Part shown: piece by piece, positions 1-10,264 of the stretch
How positions within the stretch are numbered: position 1 is the first letter of the stretch
Layout: each line of letters begins with the position of its first letter
Assembly (NCBI RefSeq): GCF_001659605.2
Contig: NC_035161.2
Span: 33,451,191 to 33,515,190 of the forward strand
DNA: 64,000 nucleotides
Reading direction: 5' to 3'
DNA from: Manihot esculenta
Taxonomy: Eukaryota > Streptophyta > Magnoliopsida > Malpighiales > Euphorbiaceae
The notes under the pieces: model-generated
The model's input: only the letters and a program-made list of their open reading frames with translations
What the model was told of the DNA's origin: nothing
Databases searched by the model: none
Position numbers and translations under genes: made by a program

Positions 1-420
1 GCAAACACCTATTTACACCCAATAGCCCGATTTCCTGGAGGCAAGGAAAATAGGAGGACGACCTGACACATAAGCGGAAGGTGAAGGAAGAGTCTGAGAA
101 TGAGACAAAGAGCGAATAGTGTATAACAAGATGTCATCTTCCTCCCCCTGGGTGTCATAAACAGACGATGGTGGAAAAAACAGAGTGGACTCAAAAAATA
201 TTACATCAGCAGACACAAGGTATCGATTAAGATCAAGAGAAAAACAACGATACCCCTTTTGAAGCCGAGAGTAGTCAAGAAAGACACATTTAAGTGATTT
301 GGGATCCAACTTAGTAATCTGTGGACGGATATCACAAACAAAACAAGTACAACTAAAGATACGTGATTCAATAGGAAACAAAATATTATAAGAGATATCA
401 CCATGAAGAACAGAGGCGTT
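1..420 (-). mobile_element. Ty1/copia integrase C-terminal fragment (decayed)
   Basis: Read on the minus strand, this stretch encodes the end of a copia integrase and the start of the linker to reverse transcriptase. It has a cysteine-rich run, then KCVFLDYSRLQKGYRC and VSADVIFFE, the signature that follows the copia integrase core. The fragment is open over about 120 codons from 381 to 13 and runs off the left edge. Its orientation is opposite to the larger copia remnant that starts near 429. It may be the downstream part of the element whose gag-protease part lies at 3640-4260 on the same strand. Copia identity is well supported; linkage to the other piece is inferred. Confidence 0.8.
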
Positions 421-428
421 TGATAAAA

Positions 429-3399
429 AAAAGCAGTGGATACAACATCAGCTCAATGTTTTATTCACCCCTGAATGTCCATACAACCTAATCTCTGTTA
501 GTAAATTGATTAAAGATCTTCACTGTTTAGTCATCTTTACTGCTGAATCTGTGGTTGTGCAGGACCGAAGTACTGGAAAGATGTTCGGAGCAGGATATGA
601 GTCACACGGATTATACTATTTTTCTATGTCTAACCCTCCAAGTGCTTTTGTGTCTATCACCTCCACTGAACTCATTCATAGTCATTGGGGACACCCAAGT
701 CTGAAGAAGTTACAAAAATTGATTCCTAGTCTCTCTTCCTTGCCTTCTTTAGAATGTGAGTCTTGTCAACTTAGGAAGCAAACTCGAGCTTCTTTTCCCA
801 AGCGGGTCAATAATAGGGCCATTTCTATGTTTGACATTATTCATTTAGATATTTAGGGTCCAAGTCAGGTTAGTACAACTCTGGAATTTCAATATTTTGT
901 TATCTTCATTGATGACTATTCTCATTGCACTTGGCTTTTTCTGATGAAGAATCATTATGAGTTGTTCTCTATTTTTCAAAAATTTTATGCTGAAATCTAT
1001 AATCAATTTGGTGTTCACATTAAGGTATTGCAAAGTGACAATGCACGAGAATATTTGTCTTCCTCATTCACTCATTTCTTATCTACTCAGGGTATTACTC
1101 ACCAGATTTCTTGTTCTCATACCCCACAACAAAATGGGATTGCCGAGCAAAAAAATCGGTATTTGATTGAAACAACACACACCTTACTCCTACATCACAA
1201 TGTTCCGTTGCGTTTTTTAGGGGAAGTTTTTCTTACTGCCTGTTACTTAATTAACCGAATGTCTTCCTCTGTTTTGCAGCATCAAAGTCCTTATTCTGTT
1301 CTATTTCCTAACCACAATTTCATCCGGTTGTCTCTGCATGTTTTCGGATGTATATGCTTTGTTCATGATCATACTCCTGGCAAAGACAAACTCCAGCCCA
1401 AATCGGTTAAATGTGTCTTTCTCGGCTATTCACTGCTTCAACAAGGTTATAAATGCTATGATCCTACTACTAATAGATATTTTGTGTTTGCAGATGTCAC
1501 CTTTTTTGAAACCTCTCCTTACTTTTCTTCGAGTCCAGCACATAAAACCTTTGTTCCTAGAGCTTTGCCTATACCTCCGACTCTTATCTTCCTTTGCCTC
1601 AAGTGTGTCCATCTCCCACCTCTATGCCACCTCTTTAGGTTTACACACATCGATCTCACCCATCTACTAATAACAATGACATTTCTCTTCCTAATGCAGG
1701 TACTTCTAATGACTCACCTCCCGTTCCATCATCACCTACTTTGTTCATGCCTTCAGTAACAGTTACTCCTACTCTTGCTCTTTGAAAAGGAATTCGCTCT
1801 TCTCGAAATCCTCATCCCATTTATAATTTTGTAAGTTACCATCATTTGCCTTCTTCCTATTATACTTCTATTTCTGTTGTGTCTGCTGCCTCTATACCCA
1901 AGACAGTTAGAGAAGCATTGGATCATCCTGGTTGGTGTAATGCTATAGTTGAGGAAATGACTACTCTTCATAACCATGGAACTTGGAAACTGGTATCCTT
2001 ATCGCTTGGCAAATCTATTGTTGGTTGTCGATGGGTTTACACAGTTAAGGTGGGACTTGATGGCAAAATTGATCGCCTTAAAGCTCGCCTTGTAGCTAAA
2101 GGTTACATACAGATCTTTGGACTTGATTACAGTGATACTTTCTCTCCAGTAGCCAAGATCACTGGACTCTTTATCAACTGGACATTAAAAATGTCTTTCT
2201 TCATGGAGAGCTCGCCAAAGAAGTTTACATGGATCAACCTCCAGGGTTTATTGCTTAGGAGGAGTCAGACTTAGTGTGTCATCTTCGGCGCTCTTTGTAT
2301 GGATTAAAACAGTATCCAAGAGCATGGTTTGGATGATTCAGTAGTGTAGTTCAACAGTTTGGAATGTCTCGAAATAATTTTGATCATTCTGTATTTTTTC
2401 GTCATAATGGTGATAGATGCATCTATTTGGTAGTCTATGTTGATGATATTATCATTACAGGAAATGATCATGATGGAATATCTCAGTTTAAGCAATATTT
2501 GTTCAGTCATTTCCAAACAAAAGACCTGAGGAAATTAAAGTATTTCTTAGGGATTGAAGTGGTACAATTTAAAACAGGTATTGCGATTTCTCAACGGAAA
2601 TATGCTTTGAATATATTGGAAGAAACTGGCATGTTAGACTGTAGACATATGGACACTCCCATGGATCCAAATGTCAAACTTGTTCTTGAACGGTGGGAGC
2701 CACTTAAAAATCCTGCTAGATACAGAAAATTAGTTGGCAAGCTCAATTATCTCACTATCATGTGACCAGATATTTCCTTTGCTATAAGTGTGGTTAGTCA
2801 ATTTCTTCAAACCCCCTACAGTAGTGACTGGGATGCAGGCATTCACATTCTTGGATATATCAAAGGAGCTATAGGACAGGGTCTACTCTATGAGGACAAG
2901 GATCACTCACAAATTGTTGACTATTCTGATGCAGATTGGGCAGGTTCTCTTTCAGATAGACGATCTACTTCAGGATATTGTATTTATGATTGGAGGGAAT
3001 CTTATATCTTAGAAAAGTAAAAAACAGGGTGTGGTTGCAAGATCAAGTGCAGAAGCAGAATATCGAGCTATGGATCTAGCAACATGCAAACTCATTTGGT
3101 TAAAGCAACTCCTTCAGGAATTAAAATATAGTGATACTGGCCAAATGAAGTTGATATGTGATAATCAAGTTGCTCTCCATATTGTATCAAATTCAGTTTT
3201 CATGAGAGGACAAAGCATATAGAGGTGGATTGCCATTTTATTAGATAAAAGATTGAATCGGGATGCATTTCTACTAGCTTTATCAACTCAAATGACCAAC
3301 TAGCTGATGTTTTTACAAAATCTCTTCGAGGTTCACAAATCGAATATATTTGTAACAAGTTTAGAGTATATGACATGTACGCTCCAGTTTGAAAGGGAG
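429..3399 (+). pseudogene. Ty1/copia pol remnant: pre-integrase, integrase, RT, RNase H
   Basis: The pieces occur in normal copia order. GAG-pre-integrase is at about 470-800 (NLISVSKL, HSHWGHPSLKKLQ), the integrase core at 860-1250 (IDDYSHCTW, QSDNAREY, HTPQQNGIAE), and KCVFLGYSLLQQGYKC at 1405-1460. RT spans 1880-2760 (GCRWVYTVK, YLVVYVDDIIITGND, YFLGIEV), and RNase H spans 2900-3210 (DADWAGSLSDRRSTSGYC, ARSSAEAEYRAM). The frame is broken by stops at 854-856, 1783-1785, after 2271, near 2336 and at 2762, and by indels, so it cannot make a polyprotein. No gag, protease or 5' LTR precedes it on this strand; the sequence begins abruptly just after where protease would end. Confidence 0.92.
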
Positions 3400-3628
3400 T
3401 GTTGAGATACTTTATGTAAATAGCCTAGATTTGTATTGATTGTGTGCATCATTAGGGATATGATTGTGTGATATAATTGGGATATGATTAGGCTATAATT
3501 AGGGAATTAATTTATTTTTGTAAGTAGTATATATACCCAATTGGCTTGAGGGGTATAATCAGGAATCTTTCTCTCAAAATCTCTTTCTCTCAAAATCTCT
3601 CTCTCTTTCTTTTTTCATCGCTGTTTCA
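3400..3628 (+). mobile_element. Putative 3' LTR of the copia remnant
   Basis: The stretch begins TGTTGAGATAC directly after a purine-rich tract (GAAAGGGAG, 3391-3399), where a polypurine tract and 3' LTR should lie after RNase H. It contains a TATATATACCC box near 3528 and a CT-rich stretch, and ends ...TTTCA. At about 229 bp it is a normal short copia LTR. No matching 5' LTR is in the window, so the right boundary rests only on the TG...CA rule. Confidence 0.6.
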
Positions 3629-3639
3629 GAAAGCAAATT

Positions 3640-4260
3640 AAAGGAGAATTTAGGAAGGCATAACACAGAGGGATACAGAAAGAGAAGATGTTAAGTTGAC
3701 ATGTTTAGAACCCATGACAGAAGGTTTAGAACCATTAGCAAGAATAACATAAGAAGACGATGTATGAGATTTAAAATTGGACAAAAAGTAGAATTACCTG
3801 ACATATGATCGGTAGCACTAAAATCAATAACCCATTTTGAGGTTGAAGACACAAGGTATACAATAGAGTTACCTGACTCAACAATTGCAGTGATAGGAGA
3901 ATTAGAAGATTTCAGAAATGCCTAGTATTGAGTGAATTGTGCATATCCATCTGCAGATATCAAAATTCCCTGATCAAAAGAGGCCTCAACTGCTATGTAT
4001 GCCATTTGTGATTGTTTATTCTTATTCTGAAGTTTTAGGCATGTCTTATTAGTGTGTCCAGGTTCACGGCAGTAATAACAAATGTTCCGCCAGAGTCAAA
4101 AAGTAGGAACTACTTTTCCAGGACGCTGAGATCCTCTACCACCATTGAAATCTCCTACGTTTCCGCCTCTGTTATTCTGTCTGCCACTGTCATTCTGTCT
4201 GCCACTGTCATTCTGTCTTTCTAGAAGCTCTTAAATACACACACATAACTCTTCATCTAA
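3640..4260 (-). mobile_element. Ty1/copia gag zinc knuckle and protease fragment (decayed)
   Basis: On the minus strand the stretch at 4085-4020 encodes a CCHC zinc knuckle (CYYCREPGHTNKTC). Further on, about 3845-3800, comes a copia protease core reading WVIDFSATDHMSG, where the usual DSGA/T is changed to DFSA. Upstream is a short Gln/Asn/Gly-rich stretch made of 21-bp tandem repeats (about 4170-4220). Stops are present: TGA just before the knuckle and TAG in the linker. It is oriented like the fragment at 1-420 and opposite to 429-3628. Confidence 0.82.
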
Positions 4261-4406
4261 TTGGTATGTTGAAATCTTTTGCATTTTCTGGAGCTTATTA
4301 ATTTATCTTTTTGTTTTCTTTCTTCCCTTTAGTGCATGCATAAATCAAGCCCTATAAACTGAATATAAAATTATGTTCTGATTTATATCTTTATGGCTGG
4401 ATGCAG

Positions 4407-7400
4407 CAAAGGAAGAAATGGTCACATTCCTTTCAGAGATTCAAAGCTGACCCGCATATTACAGTCTTCCTTAGGAGGCAATGCTAGGACTGCCATTATC
4501 TGTACTATAAGCCCAGCACGATCCCATGTTGAGCAATCTAGGAACACCCTCCTGTTTGCCAATTGTGCTAAAGAAGTGACAACCAATGCACGTGTCAATG
4601 TTGTTGTATCTGATAAGGCACTCGTGAAGAAACTGCAAAGAGAATTAGCTAGATTGGAGAGTGAGTTGAGAAGTACAGGATCTAATTTCAGCACATCAGA
4701 ATACACAAAAGTGCTGAGAGAAAAAGACCTTCAGATTGAAAAGGTAATTGCATCACATTGAGTACCTGTTAACTTCTTACCATCTGTCTACGTCTTGATA
4801 TTATGAGAGAACACTTGAATTAAGGAAATAGAGGTAAATATCAATAAATATTAAATGCACAAGCTATATCATATATCCGCCTCATAGAGCCTATTTAATT
4901 TTATTCTCTTTGTGCTTATCAGGAGACCACACTGTTAAAGCTTCAAAACATAATTCTCTTCCTGCATTTTTGCTCTCAGTATGTCCATCTTCTGCAAATG
5001 GCGTGAACTATAAACCTCCTTTTGCACATTTTATCTCTCCAACATGAACATATTTTCATCCAACAGACATGTGCATACGTGCAAACATATCCATGTTATC
5101 ATATATGTTTCAAAGGTGAATCCCATTCCTGTGAGTCAACCCAGTCAACCCTGGGAACTTTGCAAACCAGTTTCCATCTATGTCCCGGGTAATTGTTAGG
5201 GATAAAATCCAAGGTTCAGAAAGTTGAGCAACTAGGAAACATGTCCAATTGCCAGAGAGGCTACCCATGGGCTGATCATATATGGAGTTTGATATTATTC
5301 GAGTCACCACAGCTGGATGACTGCAAATCATGAGGGCTTTTGGAAAAACAAAATTATTGTGAGCCCTCCATTTGCTAGAATTCAACCAGAGCAGATAAAG
5401 AAAGCTTACACAAGAAGTTAACTTAACCAAAATATGAAGTTGATTCCATTGAAAACCGGCCCTCTCTCACACTCCCATATTGCATATTGAAACTTCGTAT
5501 AGCCTACATTGACCTATGTATTGAATTAGGTCTGGGAGCATCCCCTATTACGAAATAGTCCAATCTGTCTCTCTTTTCTCAAAAACTTTTGCAACTTGCA
5601 AAAAGTCTTGATTTCTCCTCCTTCACTCCTTTTTTCTATAATTCTTTTTATTTATCGTTTCAATATTAGTGCCAAACAATTATGTCTATAGCCATCGGGA
5701 TTCACATGAATGATTTTTTTTCATTCATGTAACAAATTTTCTTTTTGGTTAAATTGTGAATTTTCAGTTTTAATCTTCTCATGCAGCTAGGGAGAGAGGT
5801 TTTGAAGCTGAATCAGCAACTAGAACTGGTTAATTCCCAGGTGGAGAATCTCCTAAGAGCGGTTGAAGATGATGGATCTTCGACAATATCAGTATGCACA
5901 ACCTCCCCACCTCTCCCTCGTCATTTTATCTTGCTAAAAGCATCCATTATCTCCATTTGTCTTCTCTAAGTTCTGTTCCTTGTCCAGGCAGATCCAGATC
6001 ATCATTACCCTAAATTGCGAGTGCAAAATTCATTTAAATCTGAAAATTCAGTGCCATATTCATCTGCATCAGAGGATCCTCGTTTCCTAGATATTCGCAT
6101 CAGGTCTTTTAACGCTTCTCAGTGCTTTGCTGGAGACAATAGTAGCAATTCAGATGAGAACTTCATCCAACTTGTAAACTTTGAAGAGAATTTTGTTCAA
6201 ACTCCGAAACCGTCAATTTGCACTTCTAGTCTTGTTGGTGATGGTTTGCATGGGAAGGATACCGAAGAACTGACTTGTGAAAATCCAGGCAATCTCTGCA
6301 AGGAAGTTCAGTGCATCACAACAGATGAGTCAAGTGAAAAAAGACATGGAAATTCTCAAATGTCAGAGTCTAGCCCACAGAGATATGCAGAATCAAATGT
6401 TTCATCGCCTAATGTAAACACAGGCACCTCAGGATTGACAGAGGCCGAGAATGAAGATAGAGAAAATCAAGAATTAGAGTCACCCCAACTGAAGGAAGAG
6501 AAAGAGCTGAATTGCTTGTATTCTGATTTTATATTACCGTCACCAGAAAAACCATCTCCATGGTTGGTGGAAGAAGGCATGTCTAGTTCTAGAAGTGTGA
6601 AGATGATCAGGAGTAGAAGTTGCAGAGCAAGATTGACGAGTGCACCGGCATATTTGTTTGAGAAGGTAGAAAAGAATGAAAGCACACCACCTGTGGGGTT
6701 TGGGAAAATTTTCAAAGGAAGAAATAAGGGTTCTCAAAGAAATTTTTCTGCACTGAAGAAGGGCCATGATGCTGAAGAATCATCAAGCAATGGCTCATTG
6801 ACTTCTGTGGGTAGTGCTGCTGTTGATGGTTATCAAATGCAGACAACTGAAAATGCAATTGATTGGAAGAGCACTTCCAGCGTCAGTAACTCAGATGCAG
6901 GAATGAAGTACTTGATTGATCATTTGGTGAGTATTTGTTTTCTTTTATCATGATTTCTTTTTCTAAAAGCTCAAAACCTTTTCTCTTCCTACATTTTTTT
7001 ATCAATGTGTCGGTCAATTATGGACCTCATTATTAGATAACAATAGGACATTGAGGCCATGTTTTTGTTTACATGATACTTCTTTAATTTTTATTCAGCT
7101 GTGTAGCGGGATGTATCATACATCTTTAATTTTTATCTATTATTATTTGTATTCTCTCCTCTCAGTCTATCCATTTTCCCCTTTCTTTTCCACATCTGAT
7201 TGATTGATGAGCTAACTCCTCATTCACTTTATATTGAATCATGGTTGATAGGAACAAGAAACAAAATCAGAAGTCATTCAATCAGCAAAGAGTGTAAAAG
7301 ATGTAGGGTTGGATCCAATCCAAGATGACCTAGACAGTGCCATGAAGTGGGCTTCAGAATTTAAGAGGCTCCAAGGGGAGATTATTGAACTGTGGCATGT

Positions 7401-8002
7401 TTGCAGTGTCTCATTGGTTCACAGGACCTACTTCTTCCTTCTGTTTAAGGGTGATCCAACAGATTCTTTCTACATGGAGGTCGAGCTCAGGAAGCTCTCC
7501 TTCCTGAATGACACATTTTCCCAGGGTAAAGAAACTCTGGTTGATGGAAGAATTCTAAGTCTTACTTCAAGGTATATTTGTTTCATATTTAACAGCAAAT
7601 ACACACACACACAGAGAACGCCATAGGTATGCAAGCACAGTAAGATAATGTGTTTTTCGATATATTGTGAACAGCAAGAGGGCTTTGAATCAAGAGAGGC
7701 AGATGCTGTGCAGCCAAATGCAGAAGAAACTCTCTAAAGAAGAGAGAGAGGATATTTTCCTTAAGTGGGGTATTTCATTGAGTTCAAGCAATAGAAGGAT
7801 GAAGTTGGTCCAGAATCTTTGGACTAAGACAACAGACATGGACCATATTACACAGGGTGCCACTCTTATTGCAAAACTGGTTGGATTTGAAGGTCAAGAG
7901 CAAAGTTTGAAGGAAATGTTTGGGCTTCTCAATTTTGCACCACAGAACCTAAGCAGGGGGAAATTTTCTATATGGTTGCGCAGTGTGTTGTCTATTTTGT
8001 AA
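4407..8002 (+). CDS. KIN-7 / NACK-like kinesin, 3' part of gene (five exons)
   Basis: This is a plus-end microtubule motor of the plant kinesin-7 group, whose NACK/HINKEL members recruit the MAPK cascade to the phragmoplast during cytokinesis. Predicted exons are 4407-4743, 5787-5891, 5988-6926, 7252-7571 and 7675-8002. All junctions are GT..AG and phases are consistent, giving about 675 codons plus stop. The first exon holds the end of the motor domain ([20 protein letters not shown], then [16 protein letters not shown]) and the neck. The last two exons carry the NACK-type C-terminal domain ([54 protein letters not shown]). The large third exon encodes a Ser/Glu-rich linker. ATG 4393 is intronic and not a start. 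The catalytic P-loop exons must lie left of the window, beyond the copia DNA. Whether the gene is still intact there cannot be seen. Confidence 0.88.
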
Positions 8003-8928
8003 GTTTTTTATTGGTTTATAATAGCTGGATCTAGTTTGGGGTTGAGATTAGTGGTTGTTTTGTGGAGTACCATAGAGTAAAAATTTCATGGCTAATCAAT
8101 GATTTTGACAGCTGCAATACACAGATTAATATTCGAGTAAAGGCATTTTTCCTTTGAATTTTCTCAAACTGTTACTGATTGTGAGAGGCTATAAATCTGA
8201 TCATGGTAGAAATTACGTGTAAATCTGATGATTCTGTGCGAAGTTAATACGAGAGTTTCTGGATTTGAGTGATTAAAAGTATAAATATAGGAATTAAACA
8301 CTGTTTGTATGGTTCGCCAGAAGTTTGCAGCACCATCACTGATTAACAAAAGTTCAACCTTAGTTACAAAATTAATGATGATTATAGAAAGAGCCATGAA
8401 TCCAGATCCTTTCCCTAAAGATTTAATCATTTAAAAAATGGAAAAAACAATGATCCTTTTCCCTTCTTCCTTTTCCCAAATAGAACAGAAAATTTAAAAG
8501 GTACAGCAATTTTATCATAACAGGGTCCCATTTGAAAATGATCACATTGCAGGCCAATTCACTTCGCTTCATGTTAATTTGGACATTGCCAAGTCTTCAA
8601 AATTAGCTATTCTTTACAAAATTTACGTTGCTTTCTTCCATTCTTTTTGTCTTTCTTGCTTGTCTCACTCTTCATATATTTTCCACTTTCTGAATGTCCA
8701 CCTATTCTTGTCTCTTTAGGCAAATAATTGCACCCCATCTGGTGAAATTCTAATGCCACAATATTATTAAAAAAAAAAAGAAAAAAAAGAAATGCTATTC
8801 GTCATTTCCAAAGCAGCTGTATGGATTAAAGCAGCTCCTCCTCAGTTTGATTGTTATTCCTTGTTTTCTCTATATTTTTCTCACCAGAAAAGGAAAAGAA
8901 AAGAAAGCAAAAATATTCTGGGTTGTTT
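8003..8928. other. Intergenic; kinesin 3' flank
   Basis: The stretch is AT-rich with short poly-A/T runs (for example 8770-8790). I see no coding signal beyond the kinesin stop; it should contain the kinesin 3' UTR and the start of the next transcript. Confidence 0.5.
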
Positions 8929-9279
8929 ATGGATGGCAATTGCTTAGACAGGTTATTTGGTTCAATTATTTTCTGGGTATTAATGGGTCTCCAAGCTGCA
9001 GGCACTGGAGGATTTATAGTTCTGGCAGTGACTATGGACATAAAGTATATAGATGCAGAAGACAGTCCTGGAACCACCTTCATAGCTATCAGCACAGTTT
9101 TTGCCATTCCTGTGGCTTGCTTCTGCTTTCTTTTTGCTGGTGCTTCTTTCTTCAATGCATTTCACAAAGTTTCTTCCAAGAAAACTCTATCTAATTGTTT
9201 ACCTTCTTTGCCTACCAAGAACAAGATTGCAGCTTTGCCGGCTGCTTTGATTCCACAGGAGGTTCAATCCATGGTCTAG
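8929..9279 (+). CDS. Small two-span membrane protein, unknown family
   Basis: The first ATG in this open frame is at 8929 and gives 116 aa. The frame is open further upstream (to about 8851) but without an ATG. Two hydrophobic segments are clear: about residues 12-34 (IIFWVLMGLQAAGTGGFIVL) and 53-76 (IAISTVFAIPVACFCFLFAG). They are separated by an acidic loop (DIKYIDAEDSPG) and followed by a Lys-rich tail ending LIPQEVQSMV. The composition looks like a real protein rather than chance. I do not recognise the family. It lies 0.9 kb downstream of the kinesin on the same strand and could be a separate small gene or the last exon of a larger one; no obvious upstream exon was found. Confidence 0.5.
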   Translation: MDGNCLDRLFGSIIFWVLMGLQAAGTGGFIVLAVTMDIKYIDAEDSPGTTFIAISTVFAIPVACFCFLFAGASFFNAFHKVSSKKTLSNCLPSLPTKNKIAALPAALIPQEVQSMV

Positions 9280-9720
9280 CTCCCATGGTATCCTTCATTA
9301 TTTGATCTCTTTTTTTTTTGTTCATTTTTAAATACTATTTAAGTTGTTCTTGGTTCACTATAATCTAAGCTTTTATAACATGATTTATATACTTTGTTAA
9401 AAATTCAAAATATGTTGTTAATAATGGTTTTGAGCAATTAGCTAATGGACATAATTAAATTATCCTAAATTACTTTAATATCATGCACAAAATATGTTAA
9501 AAATATCACCAAAACCAAGATTTGGTGTAGCAACGGTCACTATTATTTGCTTTGTGCTAATTTTTCTTATTCCATTTAACTATTTGAGAAACATGCAATA
9601 TAAAAGGTGATGCAGAAAAACTTAAATTGGCCAAGAATCTTATTCTGCTAGTCAGATGGTTAGAAAATCAGAGCTATCAATTTCTTGCAGAAGAGAAAAA
9701 CTTGCCGTTACACTTCACAT
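9280..9720. other. Intergenic, left flank of the kinase/tRNA array
   Basis: No gene is seen. Homology to the kinase/tRNA units starts sharply at about 9721, inside the kinase coding region. Confidence 0.5.
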
Positions 9721-9777
9721 CAAGAACACCGAGCCATAAGATCCCTTCCTTAAACACTTGCCGCGAACCCACTGCAT
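9721..9777 (-). pseudogene. MAPKKK gene fragment (first 19 codons only)
   Basis: The minus strand from ATG 9777 reads MQWVRGKCLRKGSYGSVFL, the start of the complete kinases at 16977 and 25500. One change falls in the glycine-rich loop (Gly10 to Arg). Similarity to the other copies stops abruptly at 9721, so this is the cut edge of a duplication. The upstream DNA (9778-10009) matches the other kinase promoters up to the tRNA-His gene. Confidence 0.9.
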
Positions 9778-10009
9778 GGTGATTGAATTAGATGATTTGC
9801 TTATGATTTCTAAACTAGTAGTTGTACGCTGTCATCGTCTGAAAGAACAGATATTTGTGTATATGTGCGGGAATTATGATACTTAGTCCTTCAGGTTTCC
9901 TTCTCTTACCATGAAAAGGAAATGCTAATAGAAATTAATCAACACTCCTTATTCTTGTGGAGACTGATTAACTTTGAAATTGAATTTGTTTTATAGCAAT
10001 AAAACCAAA

Positions 10010-10081
10010 GTGGCTGTAGTTTAGTGGTAAGAATTCCACGTTGTGGCCGTGGAGACCTGGGCTCGAATCCCAGCAGCCACA
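10010..10081 (+). tRNA. trnH-GUG: tRNA-His (GUG), copy 1
   Basis: The 72-nt cloverleaf has acceptor arm GTGGCTG pairing with CAGCCAC, discriminator A, a D arm with TAGTTTAGTGGTAAGA, anticodon GTG in the loop TTGTGGC, and a T arm CTGGGCTCGAATCCCAG carrying the B box. There is no intron and no encoded CCA, as expected of a nuclear gene. tRNA-His gets its G-1 after transcription. The sequence looks identical to the copies at 17244 and 25767. It is divergent from the kinase fragment 233 bp away. A T-rich run at 10089-10095 can act as a Pol III terminator. Confidence 0.96.
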
Positions 10082-10149
10082 AAAATTGGTTTTTTAATCC
10101 AACTTTGCAATTGACGCGTTAATCAGAATGTTGAATCCAAATTAAGCCT

Positions 10150-10245
10150 CACCTGGGCTCGAATCCCAGCAGCCACAAAAGTTGTTTTTTAATCCAATTT
10201 TGCAATTGACGCGTTAATCAGAATATTGAATCCAATTTAAGAGGC
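10150..10245 (+). repeat. 96-bp tandem duplication with tRNA-His 3' half
   Basis: The segment at about 10054-10149 (the 27-nt 3' end of tRNA-His plus flank with the motif CAATTGACGCGTTAATCAGA) is repeated at about 10150-10245 with a few changes. The second copy keeps the T arm and acceptor 3' strand (10151-10177) but no anticodon or D arm, so it is a tRNA pseudogene half. Confidence 0.88.
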
Positions 10246-10264
10246 TTAATTTATAACCCTATAT

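Noticed and set aside
4393..4406. ATG at 4393 as kinesin start
   Set aside because: The first residues (MAGC) do not fit the family; an AG acceptor at 4405-4406 restores the motor sequence, so this ATG is intronic.
5110..5430. 106-codon minus-strand ORF in kinesin intron 1 that vaguely recalls LINE RNase H linkers
   Set aside because: No catalytic motif, A-tail or target duplication was found; the resemblance is too weak.
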